Shown one piece after another: positions 6,625 through 15,331 of a DNA stretch of 38,316 bases; position 1 is the stretch's first letter, and each line of letters starts with the position of its first letter. The translations under genes were made by a program, and so were the position numbers. The stretch comes from Natrinema hispanicum (lineage in GTDB: Archaea > Halobacteriota > Halobacteria > Halobacteriales > Natrialbaceae), in the NCBI RefSeq assembly GCF_900111485.1, contig NZ_FOIC01000025.1, positions 1 to 38,316 on the forward strand. Reading direction: 5' to 3'. The notes beneath the pieces were generated by a model that saw only the letters and a list, made by a program, of their open reading frames with translations, was not told where the DNA came from and searched no databases.

Positions 6625-9099
6625 ATGCGATCAAGCAGACGGGAGCTATTGGCAGCGAGTACGGCCGCAATTGCAGCTGGACTTGCCGGCTGTAGCGCTT
6701 CGGGAGAGGATGGGGACAACACGACAAAAACAGCCTCACAGGGAACCGACGAGGCAGAGACGGCCGCGTCAGTGAATGCGGCTGTCAGCGCAGAGTGGAA
6801 CGCGATGCGCGCCCGTGTCTGGGATTCCCTTTCGCTGGGCGTCGCCGATGAAACGGGTGCTGGCGCATCGGTCGCTCAGCAGACGTTTGCCCGGTTCGAG
6901 CAAGCCTCCGGGGAGTACGGTGCTCACGAGATGCTCGAGGCGACGAGTGAATCGAACTACGAAGCGTTCGAGGAAGCGCTGGATGAGCTCCGAACGGCAG
7001 GACTCCAGGCCGGAAACATCAGTCGCGCTCGCGAGGAGACAGCTATCGCGAGCACGCAACTCGCCGAGGTCCAGCAGGCACTCGCTGGCGAGACGACGGC
7101 ACAGCTACTCGATCTGCAGTTGTTCGGGGTTACCATCCAGAACGCCGCGTTCCTCGCGGCCTCGGGGAACTTCGAGGCGGCACAAACCACCGCAGCAAAC
7201 GTCCTGAGTCGTTTCGAAGAGGCGCCGGTTCACGATGCACTCCCATCGGCCGACAGTGAAGCCTACGCTACGTTCGAGAGCGCTGTCGCGGCGGTCGAAT
7301 CGGCTGCTGGGAACGAGAATAGCGAGAGTGTCCAGAAAAACGCCAATGAGGCGTTCGAGGCGGCGATCGATGGCAGCTACGCGATTGCTGACAACGAGTC
7401 CGCTGCGGGTGCGGGGCATATGGCAGCGCTCCAGGCCCAGGGCTGGGATGCGGCGGCACTCGCATCGATGGGTGGCCCCTCTTCGTCGTTCGCACACGCT
7501 GCCGCATTGAATATCTATCGCGCCCGCGCGTACGACTGCCAGTGGCTCGCTGCTCGTGGCGAGACCGACCGGGCTGCGACGATGGCGAGCGACATTTTCG
7601 CCCACTTCGAAGGCGCACGAGCACACGAAGCACTCGAAGAAGCCGACGGTGACGCCTACGAAGGCTTCGAAGCCGGACTCTCGGATCTCCAGTCCGCGAT
7701 CAAGAACGGAAACGCGTCCGATATCGACGCTGCTGTCGAAACGGTTGATTCGAATCTTGTGGCCGGGATCGAGGCACTCGCCGGCGCGAACGCACCGCTT
7801 CTCGAGGCAGCGTTCTTCCGAGCACGGTTCGATGACGCCCGTGAACTGTATCGCTTGGGTCAGAATACCGTCGCTGCCTCGATCGCAGAGGACCTCTTCG
7901 AGCGGTTCGAACAAAACGAACTCGAGGTTCACGAGACGGTCGAGTCGACCAGCGAGGATCTCTACACCCAATTCGAGGAAGAGCATCTCAGCGGTCTGAT
8001 CGACGCGTTCAAGAACACGAACGACTCCGGTGTCGAAACCCATTACGAGGGAGTCCAGTCGACGCTACTGGAGTTCGAAACGATGGCCGGCAGCACCGCA
8101 ACGGTGAGCGGTGCCGAGGGTGGCTACATGGCCGCTCGCGGCTTCGACGCAGCCGTCCTCGATACGCTTGGAAATGACAGTCGAGCACAGGCGATCGCTC
8201 AGGACGCGTTCGAACACTTCGAGTCCGGCGCGGGCGGCTACCACGAGGCGCTCGAGGAGGCGGACGAATCGACCTACGAGACGTTCGAAGAACGACTCGG
8301 CGGGATCTCCACGGCTGCCAGCAACGGCGACGACGTGTATCCTGTCACAAAGCAGTTCAACGCGGAGGCGCTGGCGTCGGTTTACGCCATCGTCAGCAGC
8401 AGTGGTGGCTCACACACCGAGGCTGCCGCGGCCGTAATGCAGGACGTGTTCGGTCACTTCGAGGAGGCTCGCGTCCACGAACTGATCGAGGAGGCCGATC
8501 ACAACGCCTACGAAACCTTCGAGGCACAACTCGACGCCTACATCACTGCGCTCCAGGAGGACGGCGACATTGGTGGGGCAGCTGAGTCGTTCGCAAACGC
8601 CTCGCAGTACGCGCAATTCGCACTCGTCGACAGCGTCGAAAAGCTCCCTCTCGATCTCGACCTAGCCGGAGCATCGGGCGGCTCACACTCGCACTCCCAC
8701 TCGGACGACGGTCATGGTAGTAACGCAGACCTCCAAGGCGGTCCAAACGTTGTCGAAGGTGTCCCCGAGAACGCTGATCACGTCATCGACATGACTGCCG
8801 TCGCATACGAGCCGGCAGAGATCACGGTCTCGAAAGGTGACAAGGTGGCCTGGACCTACGCGAGTGGCGAAGCGCACTCCGTGACCGCGTATGAGGACAA
8901 GATTCCCGACAGCGCCGGATACTGGGCGTCGGGTGGCTTCGACTCGCAGTCCGCAGCAGAGACCGGCTGGGAGAACGGGAAGGGTGCCGTCCAACCCGGT
9001 CAGTCATACGTTCACACCTTCGAGGCGACGGGGACACACGAATATTACTGTATTCCCCACGAAGCCGCTGGGATGGTCGGGAAAGTCATCGTCGAATAG
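6625..9099 (+). CDS. Six-repeat lipoprotein with C-terminal cupredoxin domain (DUF5059-like)
   Basis: An 824-residue exported lipoprotein. SSRRELL is a twin-arginine motif and GLAGC places lipidated Cys23. Residues of about 40-680 consist of six related helical repeats, each with an aromatic F-x-x/H-F-E motif followed by a histidine-centred motif (HEMLE at 101, HDALP at 203, HEALE at 334, HETVE at 436, HEALE at 540, HELIE at 618) and then AYETFE-like residues. A Ser/His-rich linker (about 684-697) leads to a halocyanin-like cupredoxin (about 715-824). Its type 1 copper ligands are visible: His751, Cys809, His812 and Met817. The whole resembles what I recall as the haloarchaeal DUF5059 family; that name is from memory. 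Behind two iron-type operators, it probably handles iron or electrons at the cell surface, but the reaction is unknown. Confidence 0.8.
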   Translation: MRSSRRELLAASTAAIAAGLAGCSASGEDGDNTTKTASQGTDEAETAASVNAAVSAEWNAMRARVWDSLSLGVADETGAGASVAQQTFARFEQASGEYGAHEMLEATSESNYEAFEEALDELRTAGLQAGNISRAREETAIASTQLAEVQQALAGETTAQLLDLQLFGVTIQNAAFLAASGNFEAAQTTAANVLSRFEEAPVHDALPSADSEAYATFESAVAAVESAAGNENSESVQKNANEAFEAAIDGSYAIADNESAAGAGHMAALQAQGWDAAALASMGGPSSSFAHAAALNIYRARAYDCQWLAARGETDRAATMASDIFAHFEGARAHEALEEADGDAYEGFEAGLSDLQSAIKNGNASDIDAAVETVDSNLVAGIEALAGANAPLLEAAFFRARFDDARELYRLGQNTVAASIAEDLFERFEQNELEVHETVESTSEDLYTQFEEEHLSGLIDAFKNTNDSGVETHYEGVQSTLLEFETMAGSTATVSGAEGGYMAARGFDAAVLDTLGNDSRAQAIAQDAFEHFESGAGGYHEALEEADESTYETFEERLGGISTAASNGDDVYPVTKQFNAEALASVYAIVSSSGGSHTEAAAAVMQDVFGHFEEARVHELIEEADHNAYETFEAQLDAYITALQEDGDIGGAAESFANASQYAQFALVDSVEKLPLDLDLAGASGGSHSHSHSDDGHGSNADLQGGPNVVEGVPENADHVIDMTAVAYEPAEITVSKGDKVAWTYASGEAHSVTAYEDKIPDSAGYWASGGFDSQSAAETGWENGKGAVQPGQSYVHTFEATGTHEYYCIPHEAAGMVGKVIVE

Positions 9100-9159
9100 G
9101 CGCTCTGATCCAGTCGGCGACTCGCTCATGGTGGCTCGAGAGAGCGTAGGCGTCTGAGG

Positions 9160-9249
9160 ACGACGAAGGAGTGCCCCTCGTGTGGGTTTGAATGTGACCG
9201 CGACGCAAACGCGGCGATAAACGTCCTCAGTGCGGTTTTTCTGAATTAG
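9160..9249 (+). pseudogene. C-terminal remnant of a TnpB (IS200/IS605) protein
   Basis: An open stretch of 29 codons reads TTKECPSCGFECDRDANAAI and ends in TAG. CPSCG plus CDRDANAA is the zinc-ribbon and final RuvC-aspartate region of TnpB. No upstream part of the protein is present, and the following 170 bp contain only scraps of the usual TnpB tail (PVETALPTDT-like and VVEAG-like in shifted frames). It directly abuts the 3' end of a broken CBS-domain gene on the other strand. Confidence 0.7.
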
Positions 9250-9410
9250 GGCTGAGATGGCCCGAAGACATCCTGTGGAGACTGCGCTCCCCACGGACAC
9301 CACTCAGGTATCTGCAAAGCACGTTTGTCGAGGGAACCTCGATAGGCAGTCAGGCGAAGTCTGACAACGTCGTGGAAGCAGGAAGACTCGGGGCTTGACC
9401 CTGAGGCGAT

Positions 9411-9655
9411 TCACGTATGTTCGTCTGGCGGGACTTCAGCTTCGACGAGATTGCTGAGCAGCTTGAGTCCTCGACCGAAGAGCACGACAAAGTCGTCGAA
9501 CGTGACGATCCCGGTAACCTGTCCATCTTCATCAGTGGTTGGAATTCGGCGGATATTTGCGTCCATCATCACACAATTCACATCGAAAATACCAACTCTC
9601 CGTCTCCACTGTGACGGGATCATCGCTCATTACGTCGGCAGCGGTCGCTGTCGTG
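9411..9655 (-). pseudogene. Frameshifted, 5'-truncated CBS-domain protein
   Basis: Read on the minus strand, one frame gives AADVMSDDPVTVETE, and a one-base shift near 9598 continues it as GIFDVNCVMMDANIRRIP, then GQVTGIVTFDDFVVLFGR and a tail ending PPDEHT with TGA at 9411. This is the second half of a typical haloarchaeal two-CBS protein of about 140 residues that would sense adenine nucleotides. The first CBS repeat is missing and the frame is broken, so the gene is dead. Confidence 0.7.
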
Positions 9656-9719
9656 GGAATCAGAACCGGCCAACGGTGGCACTGGAGTGCTGTTACGGTT
9701 GGCCGTGATGAATGTGCAC

Positions 9720-9862
9720 ACGGAAAATGCGAACTACAGTGTGATAAGTGTGAGTTTGACCAGACGTTCACGGAGCGGGCTGGTGCGAACTGGGCTGCCA
9801 GTAATCACGAGGCTGATAACCCAACCCATCGGGTGACCACCCGAGACACCCAGCCTGCCTGA
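9720..9862 (+). pseudogene. Small zinc-finger protein remnant
   Basis: The plus strand reads KCELQCDKCEFDQTF and then ERAGANWAASNHEADNPTHR before TGA at 9862. CxxC followed by a spaced His pair resembles small C2H2-like zinc-finger proteins common in haloarchaea. No start codon with a convincing upstream signal was found, and it lies in a decayed region, so I treat it as a fragment; a short live gene is possible. Confidence 0.35.
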
Positions 9863-10294
9863 GCCACACAGTGAGTTGATACACCCGGAGCGCAGTCGCC
9901 ACAGACACTCGAAAATTATGTAGTGATTTTCGCAGCCCGTCAGAATCACGAAGCGATTTTGAAGACGATGATTCGGAGTGTCTTGCTCCTCCTTCCTCGA
10001 GACTGTGAGAAAAGATTCCATACGCGCTGGATCCCTCGCTGCTCATGCCTGCGCTACGATTGGCGGTTGCTGATACTGCCGGACAAAACGGTTCAGACAC
10101 CGATCGCACTCGAGACGCTGTCGCCGACGGCGACAGCCGTCGAGACGCGATCGAGTATTCACTGACTTTTGTCCGGTAGTATGAGAAAGGGGTGTAGCGC
10201 CTCAATTCAGTGAAAGCGAGAGTGTTTGCCTCACGGTTCTGGACGCATGTTCAGGCTGTCTCGATAGCTACCTTCTATCAGCAACCCCACTTGG
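9863..10294. other. Non-coding decayed interval
   Basis: Apart from the MITE-like element at 10073-10182, I see no gene or conserved signal here. The interval lies between the zinc-finger remnant and the 3' end of the convergent LPFTG protein gene. Confidence 0.5.
10073..10182. mobile_element. Fold-back MITE-like element
   Basis: Terminal 16-bp inverted repeats (10073-10088, beginning ATACTGCCGG, and 10167-10182) match at 15 of 16 positions. Almost the entire 110 bp can fold on itself: an inner perfect stem GCTGTCGCC/GGCGACAGC with a GAC loop is flanked by CGATCGC arms. It encodes no protein. The structure is that of a miniature inverted-repeat element mobilised by a transposase located elsewhere. 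No clear target duplication was seen. Confidence 0.6.
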
Positions 10295-11509
10295 TCACCG
10301 GTCCCACTGGCGATAGCCAACGAGGCCAACACTGAGGAGGCCGATAAGAACGAGACTGACGCCTGTAAACGGAAGGCCACCGAACCCACCAGCTGCGGTG
10401 ATCGACTGTTCACCGTTGGTACTGGTTTGAGACTTCGTTGCAGTCGATTCCGTAACCTCGACGGTTTGGCTCGTCTGCGCTGTGCGGTCGCCGACCGTGT
10501 ACGTCGCCTCGAGCTCAGCAGTCCCGACCAGTGCATTGGTGGCCGGAATCGTCACTGTCTCAGCAGACGCTGCGTCGACAGTCCCGATCGTCGCATCCGG
10601 CAACTGAGTGTCGCCTCCTTGCCCCGAAATCGATACATCGCTAACTGGGGCGTTCCCCTGATTGGTGACTCGGTACTGAAGCACTGTCGATCCGTTTTGC
10701 TCGAGGACTGAGGCGTACAGACCGACGTCTTCGCGTAACGGTTCGACTTGAATCGACCGAGTGGCCGTTACTTGACTTCCACTATTGTACGCCAACGTCG
10801 CCTCGAGGCTGTTAGAACCGATTTTCTCAGGCTGGACGTTGAAATCGAAGGTCGTCATATTTCCAGCACCGAGCGTCGGACGAACCCGCGTTGGGTCTTC
10901 GACAGTTCCGTTGCCCTCGAGCCGGAGCACGAGATCAGTCAACGCGTTGTCGTCGCCGTTCGAGACCGTTACTGTGGCCGGGACGTCGGACCCAGCGACT
11001 GCACGGTCAGTACTGATCTGCAGCTGTGGTTCCGTCACTGGATTGGACGAAGGTTCAGAGACGCTGACGTAGACGGGCCGCTTGATAACACCGATCTTCT
11101 GCGTACTCCCGTCTGCATCTGTTCTGATTCCGCGTACTTTCACCATCAAGCGCTTTTCGCCCGCGGTGTCGAACGTCGTCTGAAGCGGGACATCGATACT
11201 TTCCCCGGCTGCGATGACGCCGAGGTCGCCCGCTTCGTCGACCCGTCCCTGATCAGGAGCCGTTAGAATAACCTGCGTGATCTCGAATCCCCCGTCTTGC
11301 TGACTCGAGAGGCTGACTGTCGGCGTGACTGTGACAGCCTCACCAGTTGTCGGTTCGTCGTTCGAAACTGTAACGTCGGAAACGGTGACGTAGATATCCG
11401 ATGACGACGCGGTAGTGAGTCCGACTCCGGCAAGTAGCGAACAACAGAGTATACCGACGACAAATACCACACGTAGCTGTGCTAACCCGTATCGCTCTGA
11501 TTGTGACAT
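10295..11509 (-). CDS. Secreted CARDB-like surface protein with LPFTG C-terminus
   Basis: A 404-residue exported protein. Residues of about 12-35 form a hydrophobic signal (VVFVVGILCCSLLAGVGL) ending in small residues. The body is beta-rich and made of two or three CARDB/NPCBM-type immunoglobulin-like domains (VTVSNDEPTTGEAVTVTPT, VTVSNGDDNALTDLVLRLEG, YRVTNQGNAPVSDVSISGQG). A Thr/Ser-rich linker precedes LPFTG (379-383), a hydrophobic helix and a charged tail ending YRQWDR. That tail has the form of a sortase sorting signal, though it may simply anchor the protein by its membrane helix. ATG at 11509 is six bases from operator box 6, with box 7 farther out, so it belongs to the same regulon as the importer. 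Its ligand and function are unknown. Confidence 0.75.
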   Translation of the reverse strand: MSQSERYGLAQLRVVFVVGILCCSLLAGVGLTTASSSDIYVTVSDVTVSNDEPTTGEAVTVTPTVSLSSQQDGGFEITQVILTAPDQGRVDEAGDLGVIAAGESIDVPLQTTFDTAGEKRLMVKVRGIRTDADGSTQKIGVIKRPVYVSVSEPSSNPVTEPQLQISTDRAVAGSDVPATVTVSNGDDNALTDLVLRLEGNGTVEDPTRVRPTLGAGNMTTFDFNVQPEKIGSNSLEATLAYNSGSQVTATRSIQVEPLREDVGLYASVLEQNGSTVLQYRVTNQGNAPVSDVSISGQGGDTQLPDATIGTVDAASAETVTIPATNALVGTAELEATYTVGDRTAQTSQTVEVTESTATKSQTSTNGEQSITAAGGFGGLPFTGVSLVLIGLLSVGLVGYRQWDR

Positions 11510-11515
11510 GCAAGA

Positions 11516-11531
11516 TTTAGGCTCGCCTAAA
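11516..11531. promoter_or_regulatory. Iron-type operator box 6 (LPFTG protein)
   Basis: TTTAGGCTCGCCTAAA lies six bases upstream of the minus-strand ATG at 11509. Both arms are perfect. Confidence 0.85.
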
Positions 11532-11549
11532 ACAATTAATCTCTTTCGG

Positions 11550-11565
11550 TTTAGGTCGGCCTAAA
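11550..11565. promoter_or_regulatory. Iron-type operator box 7 (LPFTG protein, distal)
   Basis: TTTAGGTCGGCCTAAA is 18 bp upstream of box 6. The 34-bp centre spacing equals that of boxes 4 and 5, so the tandem arrangement is conserved between the two large surface-protein genes. The TATA element is probably AATTAAT-like sequence (about 11533-11540, read on the minus strand) between the two boxes. Confidence 0.85.
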
Positions 11566-11790
11566 CCAATGTCTGATTCGCTTATTTGACTGTCGAATCG
11601 GTAGGGTTCCTCACAGTGACCCAGCATCGGTAAGCACATACTAGATACGATTAGGTAGCCTGCACCGAACGAGTCGGGGCTTACTGCTGTGGTCCGCTCG
11701 AGATGAACAAACAGCAAGAACGCATCCGTACGCACTAAATCTCTTCCGCTGGCGGAGGAGTTATCCGCTCGAATCGCTCTAGAGCGTGCA

Positions 11791-14700
11791 ATGACAGGTT
11801 CCGCGTTGACCGAGGGTCTTCGGAAAACGCTTGCGTGCTTCGATAGCACCGGGGAACCGCGGACGACAACCGAGGTGGCGGATCAGCTCGATCTCGGCCG
11901 GCGGAGCACCTACGAGCGCTTAGAACGGCTCGTTGAGCACGACCGGATCAAGACCAAAAAGGTCGGTGCAAGTGCCCGTGTCTGGTGGCTGCCACCGTCA
12001 GCGGCCAATCGATCGACCAGTGATCGAGAGCCACCGCCCGGTGCCGAGTTCCCGGTCAGCGACGTGCTCGACGACGCCGAAATCGGGCTGTTCGTTATCG
12101 ACGCAGATCTCGAGATAGCACAGCTCAACGAGACGGCCGAGCAATACTTTGGTCTCGAGCGCGAGCATGCACTCGGTCAGGATAAGCGCGACCTCATCAG
12201 GGATCAGCTTGCCCCAGCCGTCGCAGACAGCATGTCGTTTGCTGACACCGTGCTGGAGACCTACGAGGATAATACATACATCGAACAGTTCGAGTGTCGC
12301 GTCACGGCGAGTGAGAAACGACAGACGCGCTGGCTCGAGCACCAGAGCAAACCGATCGAATCCGGCACGCACGCCGGCGGGCGCATCGAACTCTACTACG
12401 ACATAACCGACCAGAAGCGCTCGGAGCGTGCCCGCCGTACGGAACGTGCCCTCCTCGAGCGCGTCCTCGAGTCCAGTCCGATAGGGATCGGCATCTTCGA
12501 CGCTGACGGCAAAGTACGCCGCGTAAATCAGCGATTCGCCGAGTACCTCGGATTGGGTGGGGACGATCCCACAACGTACGTGCTCGGCGACGTACCCTTA
12601 TTCGACGAGGATGGCGAAGAAATTCCGTACGCAGAGCGACCGGCAGCGCGAGTACTTGCGACCGGCGAGTCAGTCGCCGGTCAGCACATACAGGTCGACA
12701 GTGGCGATGGCCAAACACGATGGCTCTCCGCGAACGCCGAACCGCTCGACGACGGCGTCATCGTCACAACAGCCGACATTACGCAACTCAAAGCGCAGGC
12801 ACAGCGCCTCGAGCGCCAGCACGACGACCTCGAGGCCGAACTCGAAGCGGTGTTCGAGCGGATCGACGACGCGTTCTACGCGCTCGACGACGACCTGCGA
12901 TTCACCTACGTCAATGACCGTGCCGAAACACTGCTGGGCCACTCCGAGTCAGAACTCTTGGGCAGGAACATCTGGCAGGCGCTGTCCGTCCCCGACGATG
13001 ACCCACTCCGGGACCGATACGAGACAGCGCTGGCCACCCAGACCGCGACGAGTTTCGAACGCTACTCTGCGCCGCTCGACATCTGGGAGATCGTCAGCGT
13101 GTATCCCTCGGAGTCCGGCCTCTCGGTGTACGCGACCGACATCACCGAGCGCAAGCGACACGAGCGCCAGCTCCGCGAACGGGAGACTAGCCTCGAGCGA
13201 ACAACGGAGCTACTGGAGCAATCACAGCAACTGGCAAGCGTTGGTGCCTGGGAACTCGACCTGACCGACGACCCTCCAGACCTGCACTGGACCGACGAGG
13301 TCTACCGAATCTTCGAGCGCTCACCCGATCAGGGGGTCGATCTCGAGTGGGTACTGGACCATCTGCCGCCGGAGGACCGGGACCACCTCAACGAGGCCCT
13401 CGACCGTGCGATCGAGGACGGGGACGCCTACGATATCGAAAACCGGATTATCACGGCTGCTGGTGACCAGCGATGGATCCGAAGTATCGGTGAGCCAGTT
13501 CGAGACGACGGCGAAATCATCGCACTCCGCGGCGCGGCACAGGACATCACCGAGCGCAAAGAATACGAACAGGCCCTCGAGCGCCAGCGCGAGCAACTCG
13601 CTGCACTCAACAATCTCAACGACGTCGTTCGCAGTATCACCGATGAAGTCATCGACCAGTCCACACGCTCGGAGATCGAGCAAGTAGTTTGTGAGCGCCT
13701 CGCCGAGGCGGAGTCGTACCTGTTCGCGTGGATCGGGGATGTCGATATCGCTTCACAGACGGTGACTCTGCGAACGGAGGCCGGCGTCGAGGGCTATCTC
13801 GATGATATCACGATCTCTGCCGACCCAGACGACAAGCGCAGTCAAGGGCCGACAGGCCGGGCTATCCTTGAGCGCGAGATCCAGACGACACAGGATATCG
13901 AAGCCGATAGTAGACACGACCCTTGGCGCGACCATATCGAACAGTACGGCTTCCGCTCGTCGGCGGCGACCCCAATCATCTACGAGGACACCGTCTACGG
14001 AGTCTTGAACGTCTATGCCGACCGGCCGAACGCGTTCGAGGGCAAAGAGCGGGCAGTTATCAGTCAATTGGGCGAGGTGATCGGCCACGCGATTGCTGCC
14101 ACCGAGCGCAAGCGGGCATTGATGAGCGACGATGTCGTCGAACTCCAGTTCCGCATCCGTGACATCTTCGACGTCACGGGAGCTGATGCCCCAGCCGACG
14201 GCTCGATCAAAATTGACCATACAGTTCCCATCGAGAACGACGAATTCCTCGTCTACGGGACAGTCACTGAAGACGCTATTGAGAGTTTAGATGGACTCGT
14301 CGATGCACTCCCCCACTGGACTGCTGTCACCTACCGGACTACCGACGGGATGACGAACTTCGAACTTCGGCTCTCCGAACCGCCGGTGCTGTCGACGCTC
14401 GCCTCACTCGGTGGTGCCGTCAAGAGCGCTGTCATCGACGACAATGGCTATCAGATGACGCTTCACCTCGCGCCAGGTGCAGATATCCGACAGGTCATCG
14501 ACGCTGTCCAGACGACCTATCCGACCGCAGAGTTGCTAAAACACCGTCAGACCACGCGTCCTGACACCACCGCTGAACGTGTCCGTCACGTGCTCACGGA
14601 CGAACTCACCGACCGCCAGCGAGCTGCCCTCGATGCTGCCTATCACGCAGGCTTTTTCGAGTGGCCTCGCGATGCCTCCGGCGAGGAGATCGCCGACTCA

Positions 14701-14793
14701 CTCGAGATCGCGCCGGCGACGTTCCATCAACACCTCCGGCGTGCACAAAAGAAGATCTTCGAATCGCTACTCTCGAGGCCGACGACTGCCTGA
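11791..14793 (+). CDS. Bat-like multi-sensor transcriptional regulator (HTH-PAS-GAF-HTH_10)
   Basis: A 1000-residue cytoplasmic regulator. Residues of about 1-70 form a helix-turn-helix (TTEVADQLDLGRRSTYERLE). Four PAS-like domains follow at about 90-205, 215-335, 350-455 and 480-590, each ending in a DIT-E/D-R/K-K-like linker (for example ATDITERKRHE, AQDITERKEYE). A GAF domain lies at about 610-770 (FAWIGDV, GRAILER, SSAATPIIYEDTVYGVLNVY). Then comes the bacterio-opsin-activator domain and a C-terminal HTH_10 (LTDRQRAALDAAYHAGFFEW, then ATFHQHLRR). Proteins of this kind sense redox, light or small ligands and activate transcription. No histidine kinase domain is present. It is separately transcribed and divergent from the LPFTG gene with about 280 bp between starts; a link to iron control is possible but not shown. 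Confidence 0.88.
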   Translation: MTGSALTEGLRKTLACFDSTGEPRTTTEVADQLDLGRRSTYERLERLVEHDRIKTKKVGASARVWWLPPSAANRSTSDREPPPGAEFPVSDVLDDAEIGLFVIDADLEIAQLNETAEQYFGLEREHALGQDKRDLIRDQLAPAVADSMSFADTVLETYEDNTYIEQFECRVTASEKRQTRWLEHQSKPIESGTHAGGRIELYYDITDQKRSERARRTERALLERVLESSPIGIGIFDADGKVRRVNQRFAEYLGLGGDDPTTYVLGDVPLFDEDGEEIPYAERPAARVLATGESVAGQHIQVDSGDGQTRWLSANAEPLDDGVIVTTADITQLKAQAQRLERQHDDLEAELEAVFERIDDAFYALDDDLRFTYVNDRAETLLGHSESELLGRNIWQALSVPDDDPLRDRYETALATQTATSFERYSAPLDIWEIVSVYPSESGLSVYATDITERKRHERQLRERETSLERTTELLEQSQQLASVGAWELDLTDDPPDLHWTDEVYRIFERSPDQGVDLEWVLDHLPPEDRDHLNEALDRAIEDGDAYDIENRIITAAGDQRWIRSIGEPVRDDGEIIALRGAAQDITERKEYEQALERQREQLAALNNLNDVVRSITDEVIDQSTRSEIEQVVCERLAEAESYLFAWIGDVDIASQTVTLRTEAGVEGYLDDITISADPDDKRSQGPTGRAILEREIQTTQDIEADSRHDPWRDHIEQYGFRSSAATPIIYEDTVYGVLNVYADRPNAFEGKERAVISQLGEVIGHAIAATERKRALMSDDVVELQFRIRDIFDVTGADAPADGSIKIDHTVPIENDEFLVYGTVTEDAIESLDGLVDALPHWTAVTYRTTDGMTNFELRLSEPPVLSTLASLGGAVKSAVIDDNGYQMTLHLAPGADIRQVIDAVQTTYPTAELLKHRQTTRPDTTAERVRHVLTDELTDRQRAALDAAYHAGFFEWPRDASGEEIADSLEIAPATFHQHLRRAQKKIFESLLSRPTTA

Positions 14794-14881
14794 ATGCTCT
14801 AGAACGCACCGCTGCCAGTTCGACGAACGTCGTCATTCAAGCCCCACTGCCTGTCCCATCGTCACATCGTCCGGGTCCCAA

Positions 14882-15046
14882 CTGGAGTTGCGAACGACAC
14901 AGGCTGACGAGATCCGTGCTGAGACGGCGACCGCGGTTGCGGTGGCTGACCACTTCGACCTCTCGATGTATACACACGAAGACCCATGTCCAGACTGGCA
15001 CAGCCCGAAGCCGTTCGAGCCGATGCTTCGGGCGATCTTGGTGGGA
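14882..15046 (+). pseudogene. Possible N-terminal transposase scrap
   Basis: One frame reads AETATAVAVADHFDLSMYTH and continues DWHSPKPFEPMLRAIL, a phrase resembling the N-terminal region of some haloarchaeal transposases, before resemblance stops. There is no proper start, and the stretch continues as unrelated sequence. The rest of the 14794-15331 interval shows no gene; near its end ACCTAATACTTAGGT (15256-15270) is a small palindrome followed by T-rich DNA. Confidence 0.3.
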
Positions 15047-15331
15047 CGACCAGCTCGTGGGAGCAAGCAGTGCAATCAAAAACGCCAGCCAATGGCTGAC
15101 GTTGGAGCCCCCTTCGATGGGTTCCACCGAAAGAGTCGAGATCGGGAGGGGGAAGCTGGCAATTGACTGTTGGGACAACTGATCTCGAACCGGCGGGAGC
15201 GGTGTCTCGGATCAGATTGGATCGGTGGCAGCGTGCCAACCTCTGTGTCTCCCGCCACCTAATACTTAGGTTTTTATCATTATAAAAATAATGGTCGGTT
15301 GATGTTATGACAGCACATCTTTCGCGTTCGA

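Noticed and set aside
7105-8043. Minus-strand open frame opposite the six-repeat lipoprotein
   Set aside because: Cys- and Arg-rich shadow frame; it mirrors the repeat structure of the real gene.
15256-15270. ACCTAATACTTAGGT palindrome resembling an iron-type operator
   Set aside because: The arm order is reversed (CCTAA then TTAGG), the spacing is three rather than four bases, and it follows the 3' end of a gene rather than a start.
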